From Sphaerolaimus hirsutus (lineage: Eukaryota; Nematoda; Chromadorea; Monhysterida; Sphaerolaimidae), in contig CAXIWS010000620.1 in the NCBI GenBank assembly GCA_964036195.1, positions 28,743 to 92,742 on the forward strand: a stretch of 64,000 bases of DNA, in the 5' to 3' direction. Below are positions 51,464 to 63,114 of this stretch, piece by piece (positions within the stretch are counted from its first letter, which is position 1; every line of letters begins with the position of its first letter). Below the pieces are notes generated by a model that saw nothing but the letters and a program-made list of their open reading frames with translations, had not been told where the DNA came from and did not search any database. The translations under genes were made by a program, and so were the position numbers.

Positions 51464-51829
51464 AGGTTCAAACGGGATCAGTATTTTGTAAAGGAACCGG
51501 GACCAGCCAAAATTTTATCGGGACCAGGTGCCAATCCCAAGCCCTTTAAAGTATAAAGTAAAGTGTCAAATGTAAGGTCAAATGCAAAGTAAAGTGTCAA
51601 TTGTCATGCAAAGTTCAGTAATAAAATCTTTTCTTTTTTGTATTAATTGACAGTTGAGTTCGCATTTGACTTTACATTTGACACTTTACTTTACACTTTA
51701 CAGGGCTTGGGACTGCCCCCAGGAGCGGGATTAGGGCATCGGGACTAGAATTTTTCGCGGGACCGGGACTGCCCCGTCCCGGAATTTTGCCGAACCATGT
51801 ACCGGGACCGTGGTCCCGTTTGAAACCTA
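51464..51829. mobile_element. hAT-like MITE X (AGGTTCAAACGGGA), TSD split by U2
   Basis: AGGTTCAAACGGGAT to GTCCCGTTTGAAACCTA, with GGGACC/CGGGAC words. The left TSD GTTATTAC (51456-51463) recurs at 53586-53593, after element U2, which entered the terminal TA of X. A family V palindrome sits at 51535-51705. Confidence 0.75.
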
Positions 51830-53585
51830 CCGTCATTCCTCAAATTACCCCCCGGGGTTTATTTTTTCAGAGTGGAACTTTTGAGGGGGGGGGGGGGGGT
51901 TTAAACGAGGGGGGTATTTCGAGGGGGGTAATTATTTCGTCAGAAATTTTTCGAAATCCCAGTACTAAAATGCAACAAAAACCGCCATTTATAACACTCT
52001 ATGGACTTATATATGTAAACACCTTCCCGGTCAGGTCCGGCACCCTATTTTTGTTTTCACTATGGACGTCCTATCTCCCGCTGCAGGCGGGGTAGAAAGC
52101 TAAAAATCGGGGGGCATATACTTGTAACCCCCCTCAACACCGAATCAATGGGAGGCGCCATGGCGACCCACTACAGGGTGGGTAGCCATATATGCAGGAT
52201 TTTTGGGGGCATTTTCAGTGTCCCACACAGGTCCGGCACCCATCTCATTTCATTACACTACGGGTGCTGTACCTCCAGCTGTGTGGGGGGTAGAGAGCTG
52301 AAATTTGGGGTGAGTTTAACCCACATTCCCCTCTACTGTACACCAGTGGGGTGACTGTCGGCGACTTACTATAGTGCCGTTTTCTGCATTTTAGTTTTTG
52401 AAAAAATCAAAGTGTCATATTTCGGTCCGGCAACCATCTGTGTTTTTTATGAGGTCGCAATAGCCGCCATGAGTGAAATTTTGCAATAGAAGACTTGAGC
52501 GAACCTCATACAAAGCTTTATTTTTTCAAAACATTTCAATTTATTAAAAAAACAATCCCAATCCTGTGGCCGCAATGCTGTACCAAATCCCAAATCCAGA
52601 AAATTATCAATGAACTAGTCACTTGAAATAATGATTTATGGTGATTTACAGGGGAGGGTTCAGGGTTTCAGGTTGCGTAAAGAACATGACCTTTAAAATG
52701 TATCCTTTACAAAATTTACTTGGGGTCAATTTTTTGATGTCATAATGACATCATTGCAGGAACAAAATTTGACAAAAACATAACTTTTAAATGTACCCTA
52801 AGTAAATTTGGTGAAGGATGCATTTTAAAGGCTATGTTCTTTACACAACCTTGAACCTTGAACACTCCTCTGTAAGTCACTGTAAATACACATTTCAAGT
52901 GTCTAATAAAAAAGTTGCCAAAAGTCAATTTTTTGTCAGACAGTTAGGATGGTGGTGGGATCTGTAGGGATTTTTTTAAACAAACTTGAAATGCAGTGGT
53001 CAACCCTATAGTGAGTAGCTGGCGGACGCCCGCCAGTTTATAGTAGGATAGAGGTGTTGGCTACACTCCCCCCAAATTTCAGCTCTCTAACCCCCACCTA
53101 GCTGAAGGTACGGCACCCATAGTGTAACGAAATCCGATGGGTGCCGGAACTTTGTGGGACACCGAAAAAGCCGGAAAAAAACTTGGCATATACGGCGACC
53201 CACCCTGTAGTGAGTCGCGGTAGGCTCCCCCATTGATGTGGCATAGGGGGAGGTTATAACTATATAACCGCGCATATTCAGTGTTCTACCACCCGCGCAG
53301 CGGGAGTAAAGGCAACCGAAGTGAAATCAAAAATCGGGTGCCGGACCTGACCGGGAAGGTGTTTACATAGACAGTATATACCCGGTTATAACATAACACA
53401 GTCAACTGTTTTTAACATGTGTTCTGCGTTTCCTGGATCACAAACCGCATTACGTTCTCTATACAGTAAATTGGGGGGGGGTTATAAGTTCATAGTGCCC
53501 ATTTTGAGGGGGGGTATTTCGAGGGGGGGGGTATTTCGAGGGGGGGGGTATTTCGAGGGGGGGGATATTTCGAGGAAATAAGGTA
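51828..53585. mobile_element. Composite foldback TA element U2
   Basis: Begins TACCGTCATTCCTCAAATTA and ends TTTCGAGGAAATAAGGTA. Same plan as U1: G/C-tract ends, arms of tandem units (52020-52350 and 52980-53350), inner palindrome 52620-52880. Unit boxes differ from U1 (GGTCCGGCACCC replaces AAGTTCACCACCC). Confidence 0.8.
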
Positions 53586-53593
53586 GTTATTAC

Positions 53594-54225
53594 AGGGTTC
53601 ATTTTTATTTTACAGAAAAATGGAACTCAGAACTTTCACATTGAATTTTTCAGCAGTGGAACTGGCCTCAAGTGCAGGTAACCGCCTAAATATTTAGCGC
53701 CTCTCAGATACAGTTAAAAGATCTGTAAAATGCCAAAAGTCATGTAAAAAGCCCTGTAAAACGTCAAATGTCATGCAAAATGTCAAGTCGTGTAAAAATC
53801 AAACTTTACAGTCTACAGCTAAAACAGGACTGCTTGTTTACGGAACCCGGCGAACGGGGGGGGGGGCTCAGCCCCCCCCCCGCCCGAAATTTTGACCTAT
53901 AAAGTGACGGAATGGCGCCAGGGCGCTGGCGCCATTAGTTGGCGCCACGCCATGGCGCCATTGGCGTTGGCGCCAGCGCCATGAAACTTTTGACACTTTG
54001 CAAGGCATTTGACAGTTCACAAGATCTGGGATTGCCCCCTGCTGCCACTTTCCAATTAAATAAATACTGCAACGTTTCGCTACGTAGCGCGCACCGTTAA
54101 GGCACGGTGAATATTGATCAATGTAGTTATGGCAACAAAACAAAAACGAATTGACAAACATACAAGTAATGGCAATGGCAATACGCCGTGGCACTGGCGG
54201 CACCAACTAATTTCCCGTGATAGGT
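53594..54225. other. No gene; family V and GGCGCC-word remnants
   Basis: Family V words (ATGTCAAATGTCATGC) flank a GGCGCC-rich patch at 53910-53985 resembling family D, and a 10-bp G/C-tract hairpin near 53856-53882. Confidence 0.4.
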
Positions 54226-54640
54226 GCTCCACACGCTGGAATGTCAACTGGTTTCAGTGTCAACTCGATTTTAGCTCAATTTCGGTTGCATGACACTTTC
54301 AAGTGCACATGCGGCAATGTCGAAACGGAATCAATATTGCCATGTGCATTTGAACATGGTTTCGCAACCCATACATAAACTGAAATCTTGATGAAAACCG
54401 CTTGGTGCAGTTGACATCAGTTGACATCCCAATGTCAACTGGTCGAATGGTTGACATCAAGATTTTTGTTTATGGGTCGCGAAACCATGTTCAAATGCGC
54501 ATGGCAATATTGAGTCTTTTTCGACATAGCCACATATGCACTTGAAAATAATCCTGCTACCTAAATTCAGCTAAAATGAGTTGACTCCAAACCAGTTGAC
54601 ATTCCAGCGTTTCCAGCGTGTGGAGCGCCATAAGTGCCGA
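54226..54640. mobile_element. Palindromic TIR element, family O-like, copy O5
   Basis: CTCCACACGCTGGAATGTCA to TGACATTCCAGCG..CGTGTGGAG; long arms with CAACTGG and AACCATGTTCAAATGC words. Confidence 0.6.
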
Positions 54641-54811
54641 TGGATTGGGCCCCGCGCACACGAGTTTGCAGCAGAAATTTTAGTTGACTGTTATGCGTTT
54701 TTTTATTCTCCCTCCATCAACAAGTATTTGACAGAAACATGATTCCAGCTGATTTAAATGTGTTTTGCTAAGTTTTCGAAATTTCTGCAGAAATGTAGTG
54801 TGCAGCGCCAT

Positions 54812-55063
54812 TGGCCCTACACACACTAGTTTTCACCGTGACTGATGTGAAAACTGAAATGGCCACATGACGACATTGAGCCTACTCTTTTTGTATGCTA
54901 TGTGTGTTTTAGTTTTCAAATTTTTAAATTTTAACTTCCATTAATTTAATTTCCAATTAAAATAAAACAAAATCAGTCAACCGTGTTCATTAATTTGCAT
55001 TTGAAAAAATTTCAGTTTTCAGTTTTCACACGAAGTCACGGTGAAAACTAGTGTGTGTAGGCA
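54812..55063. mobile_element. TIR element, family O, copy O4
   Basis: GGCCCTACACACACTAG to CTAGTGTGTGTAGGC; inner inverted TTTTCACCGTGAC. Very similar to O3. Confidence 0.7.
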
Positions 55064-55619
55064 CATTATGGTAAACTGAAGCGTGTTGAAAATAGATTGC
55101 AGTTTACGAAATTATGGCCGTCAACTAAAAAGTGCAGGGCGAGTGGCCACGTTGAAGCAAAATAGTCAAGGCATATAAACAAAACTAATATTTTGCAGGT
55201 TAAAAAATACAACTTTTATAAAATGGTTATTCATAAATTGATGCCAAATTTCTCTCCGAACGAATTCTCATTCCAATGGAGTCGGTAATTTTTGGACCAA
55301 TTTCATAAAATCAAATATTTATCTACTCATTTTCGATAGACAATCTAAATTTCAATAAAAATACATGGCGCCATTCGCACCACTATCTTCCATTGAATTT
55401 TGTATATTTATAATTACCTATGCATTGAAGCAGTACGGGGAAATATTGAAATTGTTTATAGTCCACTACCGCAAACTTCATAATAAAACATTTCATCCGA
55501 ATAAAATTTTTTTTCTCATAGCACTCATAAAATTATTGGTGAATACAGTGCATAATATGTCCACATGCCTTTATTCATCAAAATACGGTAACAAATGTGG
55601 ATGCGTGCAGTTCGATCGG
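55064..55619. other. No gene recognised
   Basis: AT-rich. The 117-codon frame at 55365-55715 overlaps repeat Y2 and has no motif. Confidence 0.35.
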
Positions 55620-55865
55620 TATATCAATATTCCAGTTACTTTAAACCCTGCACCCGTGGTTCCCCTTGGAAGCGTGCCAACGATCTTTACGCATGCGATT
55701 TTCACGGAAAGTTGAAAAATGTCATCTCTGTTATAACGTTAACCTATTCACAACAAAAAATGTTTCATCTTTTTTTTACGGAAATCGCATGCTTTATCAT
55801 CATTGGCACGCTTCCAACGTGAGACATAAATGAGTGCGAGGGCAGAGTATCATGTCCGCCGAGTA
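55620..55865. mobile_element. TIR element, family Y, copy Y2
   Basis: GGAAGCGTGCCAACGAT and ATTGGCACGCTTCCAACG boxes, ending GTCCGCCGAGTATA. Over 85% similar by eye to Y1. Confidence 0.6.
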
Positions 55866-55983
55866 TACCCTTTCGCACTAAATAGCAATTCACTGTGAAA
55901 CTCGCGTTTCCCACTTCGAAGAGTTCATTTCAATCATTCCCAATCATTAACCGATACCCAAAATGGAATTCATTTTACAACAT

Positions 55984-56395
55984 TACCGTATTTCCTCGAA
56001 TTACCCCTCGGGGGGGGGGGGGGTATTTTATCAGAGTGGAAATTTTGAGCAGGGTTAAATGTGGGGTAGTATTTCGAGGGGAGGTGTTTTTTTGCCAGGA
56101 ATTTTTTTGAACTCCCAGTACTAATTCATTGTATGTAGCGTACGCAGACGTAGAAACATGCAACAAAAATACCATGTATAAGAGTCTATAGATTCGGGGG
56201 GGGGGGGGTTAAGTCGAGGTAATGCGGAATATAAGTATGTAGATTGTACAAGCCCTGTCCTAACATACTCATTTATACGGGTGTCCTGCATAAAACAGAT
56301 CACAAAATGTAGTGTTTTGACACTTTGCACTCTATTCGGGCAGGGGTCTTTCGAAGGGGGGTTCAATTCGAGGGGGTTAATTCGATGGAAATACT
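55984..56395. mobile_element. Degenerate TACCG/TA element
   Basis: TACCGTATTTCCTCGAATTA left end, G-tracts and a decayed right end near GATGGAAATAC. Confidence 0.55.
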
Positions 56396-57070
56396 CGTCA
56401 GTAAAAAAGACATATTCAGACGTTTTATCCAAATGAAAGCAAATTTTTCTCTAGCCATATAAGCACTGTAAATATAACAAACACAAATGGAAGTATACTT
56501 ATTCTGATAATCTGGATATTTTGAGGAAAAATTAAGTATTTACACAGGGAAGCGATTACTCAGTAACATAATAAGTTCACTATAAATGAATAATAAAATT
56601 TTTAAAAACCTTTTATATATTCATAAAATATAATAAAATCACTGTCGAATGCAGGGATAACAGTAGTGATGGAAAGTGCCAGGAGTAAAAATTCTGTGAT
56701 GTCATTGTCACAGTAAAAATTCATTAATTTTTTATAAATGTTTTTATAATTTTTGAATTATTTTTTCTCCCCTTCTCCTTTTAAAAAGCGCGGCAACATT
56801 TCATCACTTTAAGAATCCACATGTAATTTTTTCTGCTTCATTTATTTACGATAAATCCATTTTAATGAATAAACTGGAACAAAATAAATTCTCTCAAATA
56901 ACCGCATTTTTTAACTTTAATAACATATATAAAACTTGAACAAATCTAATACATAACGATATATTTAAATTGATGAATGTACAGACAATGTGCTAAATCA
57001 TAAATTAACAAAGACTACACTTTTTGGCATAGCGCCAAGTAGTTTTTCTAATGTTTTTCCAACTTAAAAG
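56396..57070. other. No gene recognised
   Basis: Very AT-rich with AATAAA words; nothing supported. Confidence 0.35.
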
Positions 57071-57509
57071 CAGAGTTGCGAAACTGTTGTAAATGCCCTA
57101 CACACACCAGTTGACAAGGACACCAAACGTCAACTGGTTCCCATCCCAATTCAAAGCCAGCTGACGAGCCGACGTTCAAATGCAAAAGTGTGGGTTCATC
57201 TTGCAAATGAAGCTGTAGTGTTGAAATAATATTGCGGTATGTGCAATTACAGGTCGGCATGAAGTATATGTGTAGACAATAATGCGTAATGTTACTCGTC
57301 AGCAAGCTTTGAATTGGGATCAGAACCAGTTGACATTTGGTGTTCTTGTCAACTAGTGTAGTGTGTGTAGGCCAATAGCGTAAGAAATTTTTTTTAATTC
57401 ATTGCTTTGCAGTGTTTAATGAACTGCTACTTCCACCAAATACAGTTATTTTGCTGATAGGGTATTTTTAATTTGAGATTTTTTTAAATACCCAGAGTTC
57501 ACAACTCTG
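57071..57509. mobile_element. Degenerate family A element containing O2
   Basis: CAGAGTTGCG to CACAACTCTG around family O copy O2 (57091-57374, GCCCTACACACACC to GTGTGTGTAGGCC). Flanks of the outer element do not match, so it is old or recombinant. Confidence 0.45.
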
Positions 57510-58809
57510 CAAAAACAGTGGCATTTTTAGCATCCTAAAACTGCGGGGGAACGAAAGTCAAAATGAAAAAAGCATCCAATATCAAACTCAACAACAAATG
57601 TAACAAAAACAACAATATATTCTTGAAGGTATTTCCAAAAAAAATGTCTGATAAAAAGTATTTTTTGGTATTTTCACAAATTTATTTTTTATCAAACCAG
57701 AACGGAAAAGAAATAGAAAGGCCACGGAAAATGAAGAAAATCACACATATAATACAATTTTTATTGATAGGATAGCACAATTTAAATGATAATAATCTGG
57801 AGTAAATATATGCATCGCTTGCGGCAAAAAGTAAAATAGAAATTATATAGCGCCTCTGCACACTGCAGTAAAAAAACAACTTCACTAAAATTGTATTTTA
57901 TTTTCCCCACTATTTTGAACATTACCAAATCAGTTTTCCCTGATAAAACAAAAGAAAAACCGACTAATAGCGTGAACACCAGGAATATAACTCAAAATGT
58001 GATAAAACTTCCATAGACCACAAAAATCGATCATTTTTATTTTTTGAGCGGTTATCTGAATTTTTTTTAAAGAAATCAATGGCAAAACGCCGTACAAAAA
58101 GCGGAAAAATAGATGTTTAAAGTGATGTTTAAAAATTACTGGTACAGAAATAGTATGGAAATAACTATTCACGCGTCCTACAAAAAAAAACAAGACAGAT
58201 ATGTTTGATACAAAAATGACTGTCTTCCAGACGCGCAAAATGGCAAAATTATTTAACTAGACCAATATCCAGACCATATGTACGATTATCCACCATTTCG
58301 CACCATTTTTTGGCACACAGCCAAAAACCAGAAAAACACACAATATTTTTACTCAAGCATAGGGATGAAATTTCATTTGCTCGATAGGTTTTCCCGGGTC
58401 ACTCCACTCATTATAAAGAAAGTTAGATTTATTACACTGTGTTTATGACGCAATATACCGTAGTACGTTTTTTAACGCACAGAGCGGTGACAAAAAGCGG
58501 CGTAAATGTGACAAGTCAAGTGTAAATAGTGGATAGAGTTTTTCAAACCGTTTGTTAAAAGCATCGTTTTTTTAGGAAAAAAAACTCCGATATATGTATT
58601 TAACAAGTCAAGGAAAATTGATTTTTTATCAGAAATAACTTGTCAACTATAGAACTGTCCCATGGACACGGATAGTCACCGACCGAACCGAAAAGGGAAA
58701 CCAATCGAGTCGACTAAATTCACACTAAATTCAAAAACCTCAAACAACCCCAACCTCCAAAAAATCCTCCATTTCCAAAAATCCATCAACCTCAAAAAAC
58801 CCTCAAATC
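57510..58809. other. No gene recognised
   Basis: AT-rich 1.3 kb. Short frames at 57563-57775 (+) and 57930-58238 (-) have no motif. Downstream flank of the zinc-finger gene. Confidence 0.35.
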
Positions 58810-58980
58810 TCACTTCAACTGCTCCAACATCTCCTCATCCAAGGCGCTGCCCTTCAAATCGGGCATGTCCTCGGGAAAGACGGGCACGCCCGGCTCGCAG
58901 GGCTCGCACGCGCATTCGGTCACGGAGGCCAGATGGGTCCTGGCGCCGGGGGTCGCCACGCTCGATTCCGGCAGGGGGTC
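58810..58980 (-). CDS. Last exon of zinc-finger gene Q
   Basis: Acceptor CCCCTCGCAG|GACCCC; 56 codons and TGA at 58812-58810. Notably GC-rich relative to its surroundings. Encodes a Pro/Glu-rich tail with a Cys cluster (TECACEPCEPG), then PVFPEDMPDL and an acidic end DEEMLEQLK. Starts in phase 0, matching the end of exon C. An earlier acceptor would extend it toward 59139. No family recognised. Confidence 0.55.
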   Translation of the reverse strand, partial: DPLPESSVATPGARTHLASVTECACEPCEPGVPVFPEDMPDLKGSALDEEMLEQLK

Positions 58981-59413
58981 CTGCGAGGGGTTTGGAAAGT
59001 ATTTTGACTGGTTTTGGGGGGCCTGTGAATTTTTGGGGGTGCCAAAGGGCGCCGCGCTATGGCCCCATTGTTGCACATTTTTTGTGGGATCGCATTGGCT
59101 TTCCTGTTTCAAATAGCGAACTGGGCACCCCCCGCCCAATCACTAGCAATTTAGCTAGTATGTGGAACAATCCTGAGCAATGTTCCCTCAATTTTTTTAT
59201 CTAAAATCGCAAAGTTTGCTCTATCTTCCCCTTCAAAATCGCTTTTCGGCTGTATACATGCTGTTGTATTCGGCTGTTGTATTACCATTTTCAACCTATT
59301 TTAGTATTCTATTTCCCCCTTTCTGCATACTCTGGATGTATATTTACATACGCCACACATCAACAAACATCCTTCCAAACCAAACTTGGCACAGTTCCAA
59401 ATTGCAATCTCAC

Positions 59414-59489
59414 CTTGACAATCAGAGCAACCTGTCCACGGAGCCTGTGCACGCCGACCGGGTGGCCGGCAACTTGCGCCGTACTGTAA
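59414..59489 (-). CDS. Exon C of gene Q
   Basis: Acceptor GGCGCGCAG|T (or TTACAG six bases on) and strong donor GTCAAG|GTGAGA. Encodes about 25 residues including VAGHPVGVHRLRGQVALIVK. Its end phase 0 fits the last exon. The opposite strand also has an open frame with a GTGAGT donor, so strand is judged by phase agreement with neighbours. Confidence 0.4.
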
Positions 59490-59657
59490 CTGCGCGCCTT
59501 CGATTGGTGAGTTGACGAGATCGCTTGAGTTGACGAAATTGTCTGATTTGAGTTCGCGTCTCCGCCGGCGTTGTATACCGATTCGGAACCTGGGCAGGGT
59601 GGATTTTGTTAAAATGCGAAATTTTTAGCTTTTAAGGCTTTCTAAATATGATCATAT

Positions 59658-60871
59658 TAGTGATGGAAAAGCGCCAGAAAAAATGGCGCCAGGCGCCAAG
59701 GGCGCCATGGCGCCATTCGGAAAGTGGGCGCCAAGCGCCAAGGGCGCCACAGAAAAAGGGCGCCAGGCGCCAAGGGCGCCATGGCGCCATTCAGAAAGTG
59801 GGCGCCAGGCGCCAGGGGCGCCACGGAAAGAGGGCGCCAAGCGCCAAGGGCGCCATGGCGCCATTTGGAAAATAGGGCGCCAGGCGCCAAGGGCGCCAGG
59901 ATAAAAAAGTGCCTACAACACCATGCGTGTGCTAAAAATGTTTCTACGGCACCATTGTACGCGCATTCACTTCTTTATTCGCGTTCTCCACAATGTAATG
60001 AACAAAAACAAAGCTAGCAACAAAAATTTTTTGAATAAAATCCACATGACGACGAATTCAAACGCAATGGAAATTGTCATTTGACAACAATCCATTCATT
60101 ACAAATAGACCTTTCCAAACAATCTTTCCTAATTGCAACGATTTAAATCCGTTTATTTCTGATTTCGCAAGTTAGACGGTCCATCATTCTTGTCTTTTGA
60201 TCCGTCAGACAGATCTGGTGAACCGTTGAAAAGAAAGATTTCCACCCACTCACACCACTCAGTCCATTTTTCTGGCGCATTTAGATCATCCACGGATGCG
60301 TTTTTCATTTTTTTTTTCGTTTACACAGCACTCACCGTGAAACCCTGCTGGCGCCTTTTTGGCGCCCTTCTAAAGCAGGGCGCCAGGCGCCAAGGGCGCC
60401 ACGGAAAAAGGGCGCCAAGCGCCAAGGGCGCCATGGCGCCTTTCAGAATGTGGGCGCCAGGCGCCAAGGGCGCCACAGAAAAAGGGCGCCAAGCGCTAAT
60501 GGCGCCATGGCGCGGCGCCCTTTGGCGCCCTCAAATGGCGCCAGCGCCATGGCGCCATTCCATCACTAGATTTTTCATTTTCTTTTTTTCTTTTCTTTTC
60601 ATTTTCATTCATTTTTTTTTCGTTTACACAGCACTCACCGTGAAACCCTGCTGGCGCCTTTTTGGCGCCCTTCTAAAGCAGGGCGCCAGGCGCCAAGGGC
60701 GCCACGGAAAAAGGGCGCCAAGCGCCAAGGGCGCCATGGCGCCTTTCAGAATGTGGGCGCCAGGCGCCAAGGGCGCCACAGAAAAAGGGCGCCAAGCGCC
60801 AATGGCGCCATGGCGCGGCGCCCTTTGGCGCCCTCAAATGGCGCCAGCGCCATGGCGCCATTCCATCACTA
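59658..60871. mobile_element. hAT-like MITE, family D, copy D2, internally duplicated
   Basis: TAGTGATGGAA to TTCCATCACTA; perfect TSD GATCATAT at 59650-59657 and 60872-60879. The right about 280 bp is present twice (60300-60570 and 60600-60871). GGCGCCAAG arrays generate long false frames. Confidence 0.92.
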
Positions 60872-61033
60872 GATCATATTCATGTTTTCTGAACGAAGAA
60901 TATGAATGGAACGAAAATAAAAGTGAACGGATCAGAACGGAAAAGAAGAAGAAATAAATTACGCGTATACGCATATTAATAAAACGTATTTAGATTAAAG
61001 TAAAAAGTAAAAGCAGTGTAAAAATATTGGAAT

Positions 61034-61540
61034 CAGGGGTCTCCAAGATTTTGGCCCTCGCGGGGGCTGGGTAGATAGCAAATCGCTCCTCCCGAGGGAT
61101 AGATAGCTGAAAAAATTTTCTGGGGAGGGGGCGGGGCTTGGGGGGGCTCGCGGTGGCAAAATATATAGGCTTTTTCAGTGCATAGAAGGCCGAAAGGGGA
61201 AAAATCGCTAGTAACTGGTTAAAAGTGGCTAAAAAGTAGCTAAAAAGTAGGTTTAAAATGGCTAAAAACAGGCATATATCCATGCATATAGCTGGAGAGC
61301 ACGATTTTGAAGGTGAAAACTATAAAAAGGTGCGAAAATTAGTGATTTTGAGCGAACTTTGTGGGAAAATTTCTCAAAAACCACTCCAGATAGATAGATA
61401 GCTGAGCGATTGGGGGGGGGGGTCTTTGGGGGTAGTAGCCAAAAATTTTGCCTCTGAATAGATATAGCTGAGCGGCCTCCGGGATAGATAGATAGCTGGC
61501 GGATTTGGGGGGGGCAGCCCCCCCCCCTAGGAGACCCCTG
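61034..61540. mobile_element. hAT-like MITE, family H, copy H4
   Basis: CAGGGGTCTCCAAG to CTAGGAGACCCCTG; perfect TSD ATTGGAAT at 61026-61033 and 61541-61548. ATAGATAGATAGCTGAG words. Confidence 0.92.
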
Positions 61541-61696
61541 ATTGGAATGATCTATAAAACATTGTTTTTGAGGCACAAAAACCATCAAATGTCGGTTGAA
61601 AATACAAAAATTGTCACATCGACAAGGGCACATAAATGTTTAGAGGGCGTTTTGAGTAGAGAAAAATACAAATAAAAAAAACTACGAACTGAAAAC

Positions 61697-61786
61697 TCGC
61701 CTGTTCTAGCGCGGGCACTTTTAGACTCCAAGTGTGATTCGAGCATCCACAAAAGGTGGTCGTTTTCGAACATTGGCACCAGGTAC
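61697..61786 (-). CDS. Exon B of gene Q
   Basis: Acceptor TTTTTATCAG|G. Enters in phase 2 as exon A requires, and encodes YLVPMFENDHLLWMLESHLE then SKSARARTG, a probable amphipathic helix. The donor is ambiguous: GA|GTTTTC gives the phase exon C needs, while ACAG|GCGAGT would be a GC-AG intron. Confidence 0.45.
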
Positions 61787-61943
61787 CTGATAAAAAGTAT
61801 AAATAAAAATTGAGATGGTTTTTGTAAATACTTGTTGAAATTCATCAAATAAATAAACAAAAGACGACGCAATAAACGCGTATCGAATCAACTTTCAAGT
61901 GTAACACAGACATTTTGGAGAAAAAAATAAAACCCAACATTAC

Positions 61944-62137
61944 TTGTCACTTATCCAGCCGTAGAATTCACACTTCTCGAAAAAAAAACAAAAAAAATTT
62001 CTCCAAACAAACTCGTCCCTATCCCAATCTTTCCGTTTCGGCCTGTATCCATGTGTGTGACTTTTTGTCAAATGTTTCTTCAAATCAGCCGTGTTATGTT
62101 GCTGGGCGCCACAAATCGGACAGTGGCATTCGTATGT
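61944..62137 (-). CDS. Exon A of gene Q: C2H2 zinc finger
   Basis: Acceptor TTTTTTTGCCAG|ACATAC. Begins TYECHCPICGAQQH and contains one classical C2H2 finger, C-x2-C-x12-H-x4-H (CPIC then HLTKSH), followed by a basic linker (YRPKRKDW) and a Phe/Trp-rich stretch. Donor ACAA|GTAATG gives phase 2, matching exon B. The finger suggests nucleic-acid binding; the protein family is not recognised. 5' exons probably lie beyond 62.2 kb. Confidence 0.6.
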
Positions 62138-62198
62138 CTGGCAAAAAATTGTAAATAAATATTTCAAGGCGAGCGAATTTTGGGGATCAGGTGCCAGT

Positions 62199-62350
62199 TC
62201 TGCCAAAATGAGAAGTGAAATGGCAAAGGCGAAGTAAAAGCGCAAAGGCCAAGTGAAATGGCAAAAGCGAAGAGAAATTACTTTTTTTTTTTTTTACTTC
62301 GCCTTTGCCATTTCACTTCTAACTTCTCATTTTGCGGAACTGGCTCCAGG
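62199..62350. mobile_element. Palindromic TIR element, family L-like, copy L3
   Basis: CAGGTGCCAGTTCTGCC to GCGGAACTGGCTCCAG; arms of AAGTGAAATGGCAAAGGCG words. Confidence 0.6.
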
Positions 62351-62397
62351 ATAGCATTAAATTTTTTGAGAAAATGTAAAATAAGCTATTTGTTTGT

Positions 62398-62603
62398 TAT
62401 ACTCGTCGGACATAACACTACACGCAGTTATGTCTCGCGTTAGAAGCGTGCCAATGATAATTAAAGCATGTGATTTTCGTAAAAAAAGGTGAAAAAATTC
62501 ATTGGTGTGAATAAGTTAACGATGTTATAACCGGAATGAATTTTTCAACTTTATATGAAAATGGTATACGTTATAACCGTTGGCACGCTTCCAGCGTGGC
62601 AGG
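62398..62603. mobile_element. TIR element, family Y, copy Y3
   Basis: TATACTCGTCGGACAT start, AGAAGCGTGCCAATGAT and GTTGGCACGCTTCCAGCG boxes. The right end is cut by the H5 fragment. Confidence 0.55.
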
Positions 62604-62700
62604 GGTCTCCTAGATTTCGGCCCTCCGGGGGTTGGATCGATAGCAAATCGCTCCTCCGGAGGGATAGATAGATGAAAAAATTTCTAGGCGGGTTGGGAGC
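62602..62700. mobile_element. Family H left-end fragment
   Basis: CAGGGGTCTCCTAG, then GGATCGATAGCAAATCGCTC; no right end. Confidence 0.55.
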
Positions 62701-63110
62701 ATAGCAGATTTTGGGGTTAGCATTTGGGGGGGGGGTTAGCCGGTCAGCACGCGTTAATAACTCGGGAACCGCTTGGCGAAAAATGTTGAAATTTGGATAT
62801 GTTATGGTTTCAGGTCGGGGCTCTTCCAGATTTCGACGATTTTTTTCTACGACCCCCCAGACCGGAGATAGGGGGGGTCTATAAAAACACTGTAATTTGC
62901 GTTTTTTTGGGTGTCGCCAAGAACATGCAAACTTTGAACATCAATAGCTCGGTCATTTGTGAACCGATTTTAGTCATTAAAATGTTAAAATGATCACAAA
63001 TGTTCGGAGAGTTCATTTCTGAGGTCAAATCAGAGATACACATTTGTTTATATATCGATTTAGCCCGATTTCGAAATGCAAAATTTCCGCAAAAGTTTGC
63101 TATTTGAACG
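62701..63110. other. No gene recognised
   Basis: Moderately AT-rich with a G-run near 62725. No exon supported. Confidence 0.3.
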
Positions 63111-63114
63111 GCGA

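Noticed and set aside
57071-57509. Intact family A MITE with TSD
   Set aside because: Termini are present but flanks CTTAAAAG and CAAAAACA do not match; listed only as degenerate.
59414-59489. Glutathione-peroxidase-like fragment (RGQVALIVK segment)
   Set aside because: Superficial resemblance to the strand before the peroxidase catalytic loop; no catalytic VAS-x-Cys/Sec motif or other peroxidase exon follows.
59395-59506. Plus-strand exon ending at a GTGAGT donor
   Set aside because: Open and with a good donor, but the minus-strand reading of the same bases has an equally good donor (GTGAGA), a more protein-like sequence and a phase that fits the downstream exon. Not excluded.
59657-60957. 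Long plus- and minus-strand frames rich in MAPGAKGA/APWRPWRLAP-type sequence, including a 255-codon frame at 60190-60957
   Set aside because: They are translations of the GGCGCCAAG arrays of MITE D2 (and likewise D1 at 20.5-21.5 kb).
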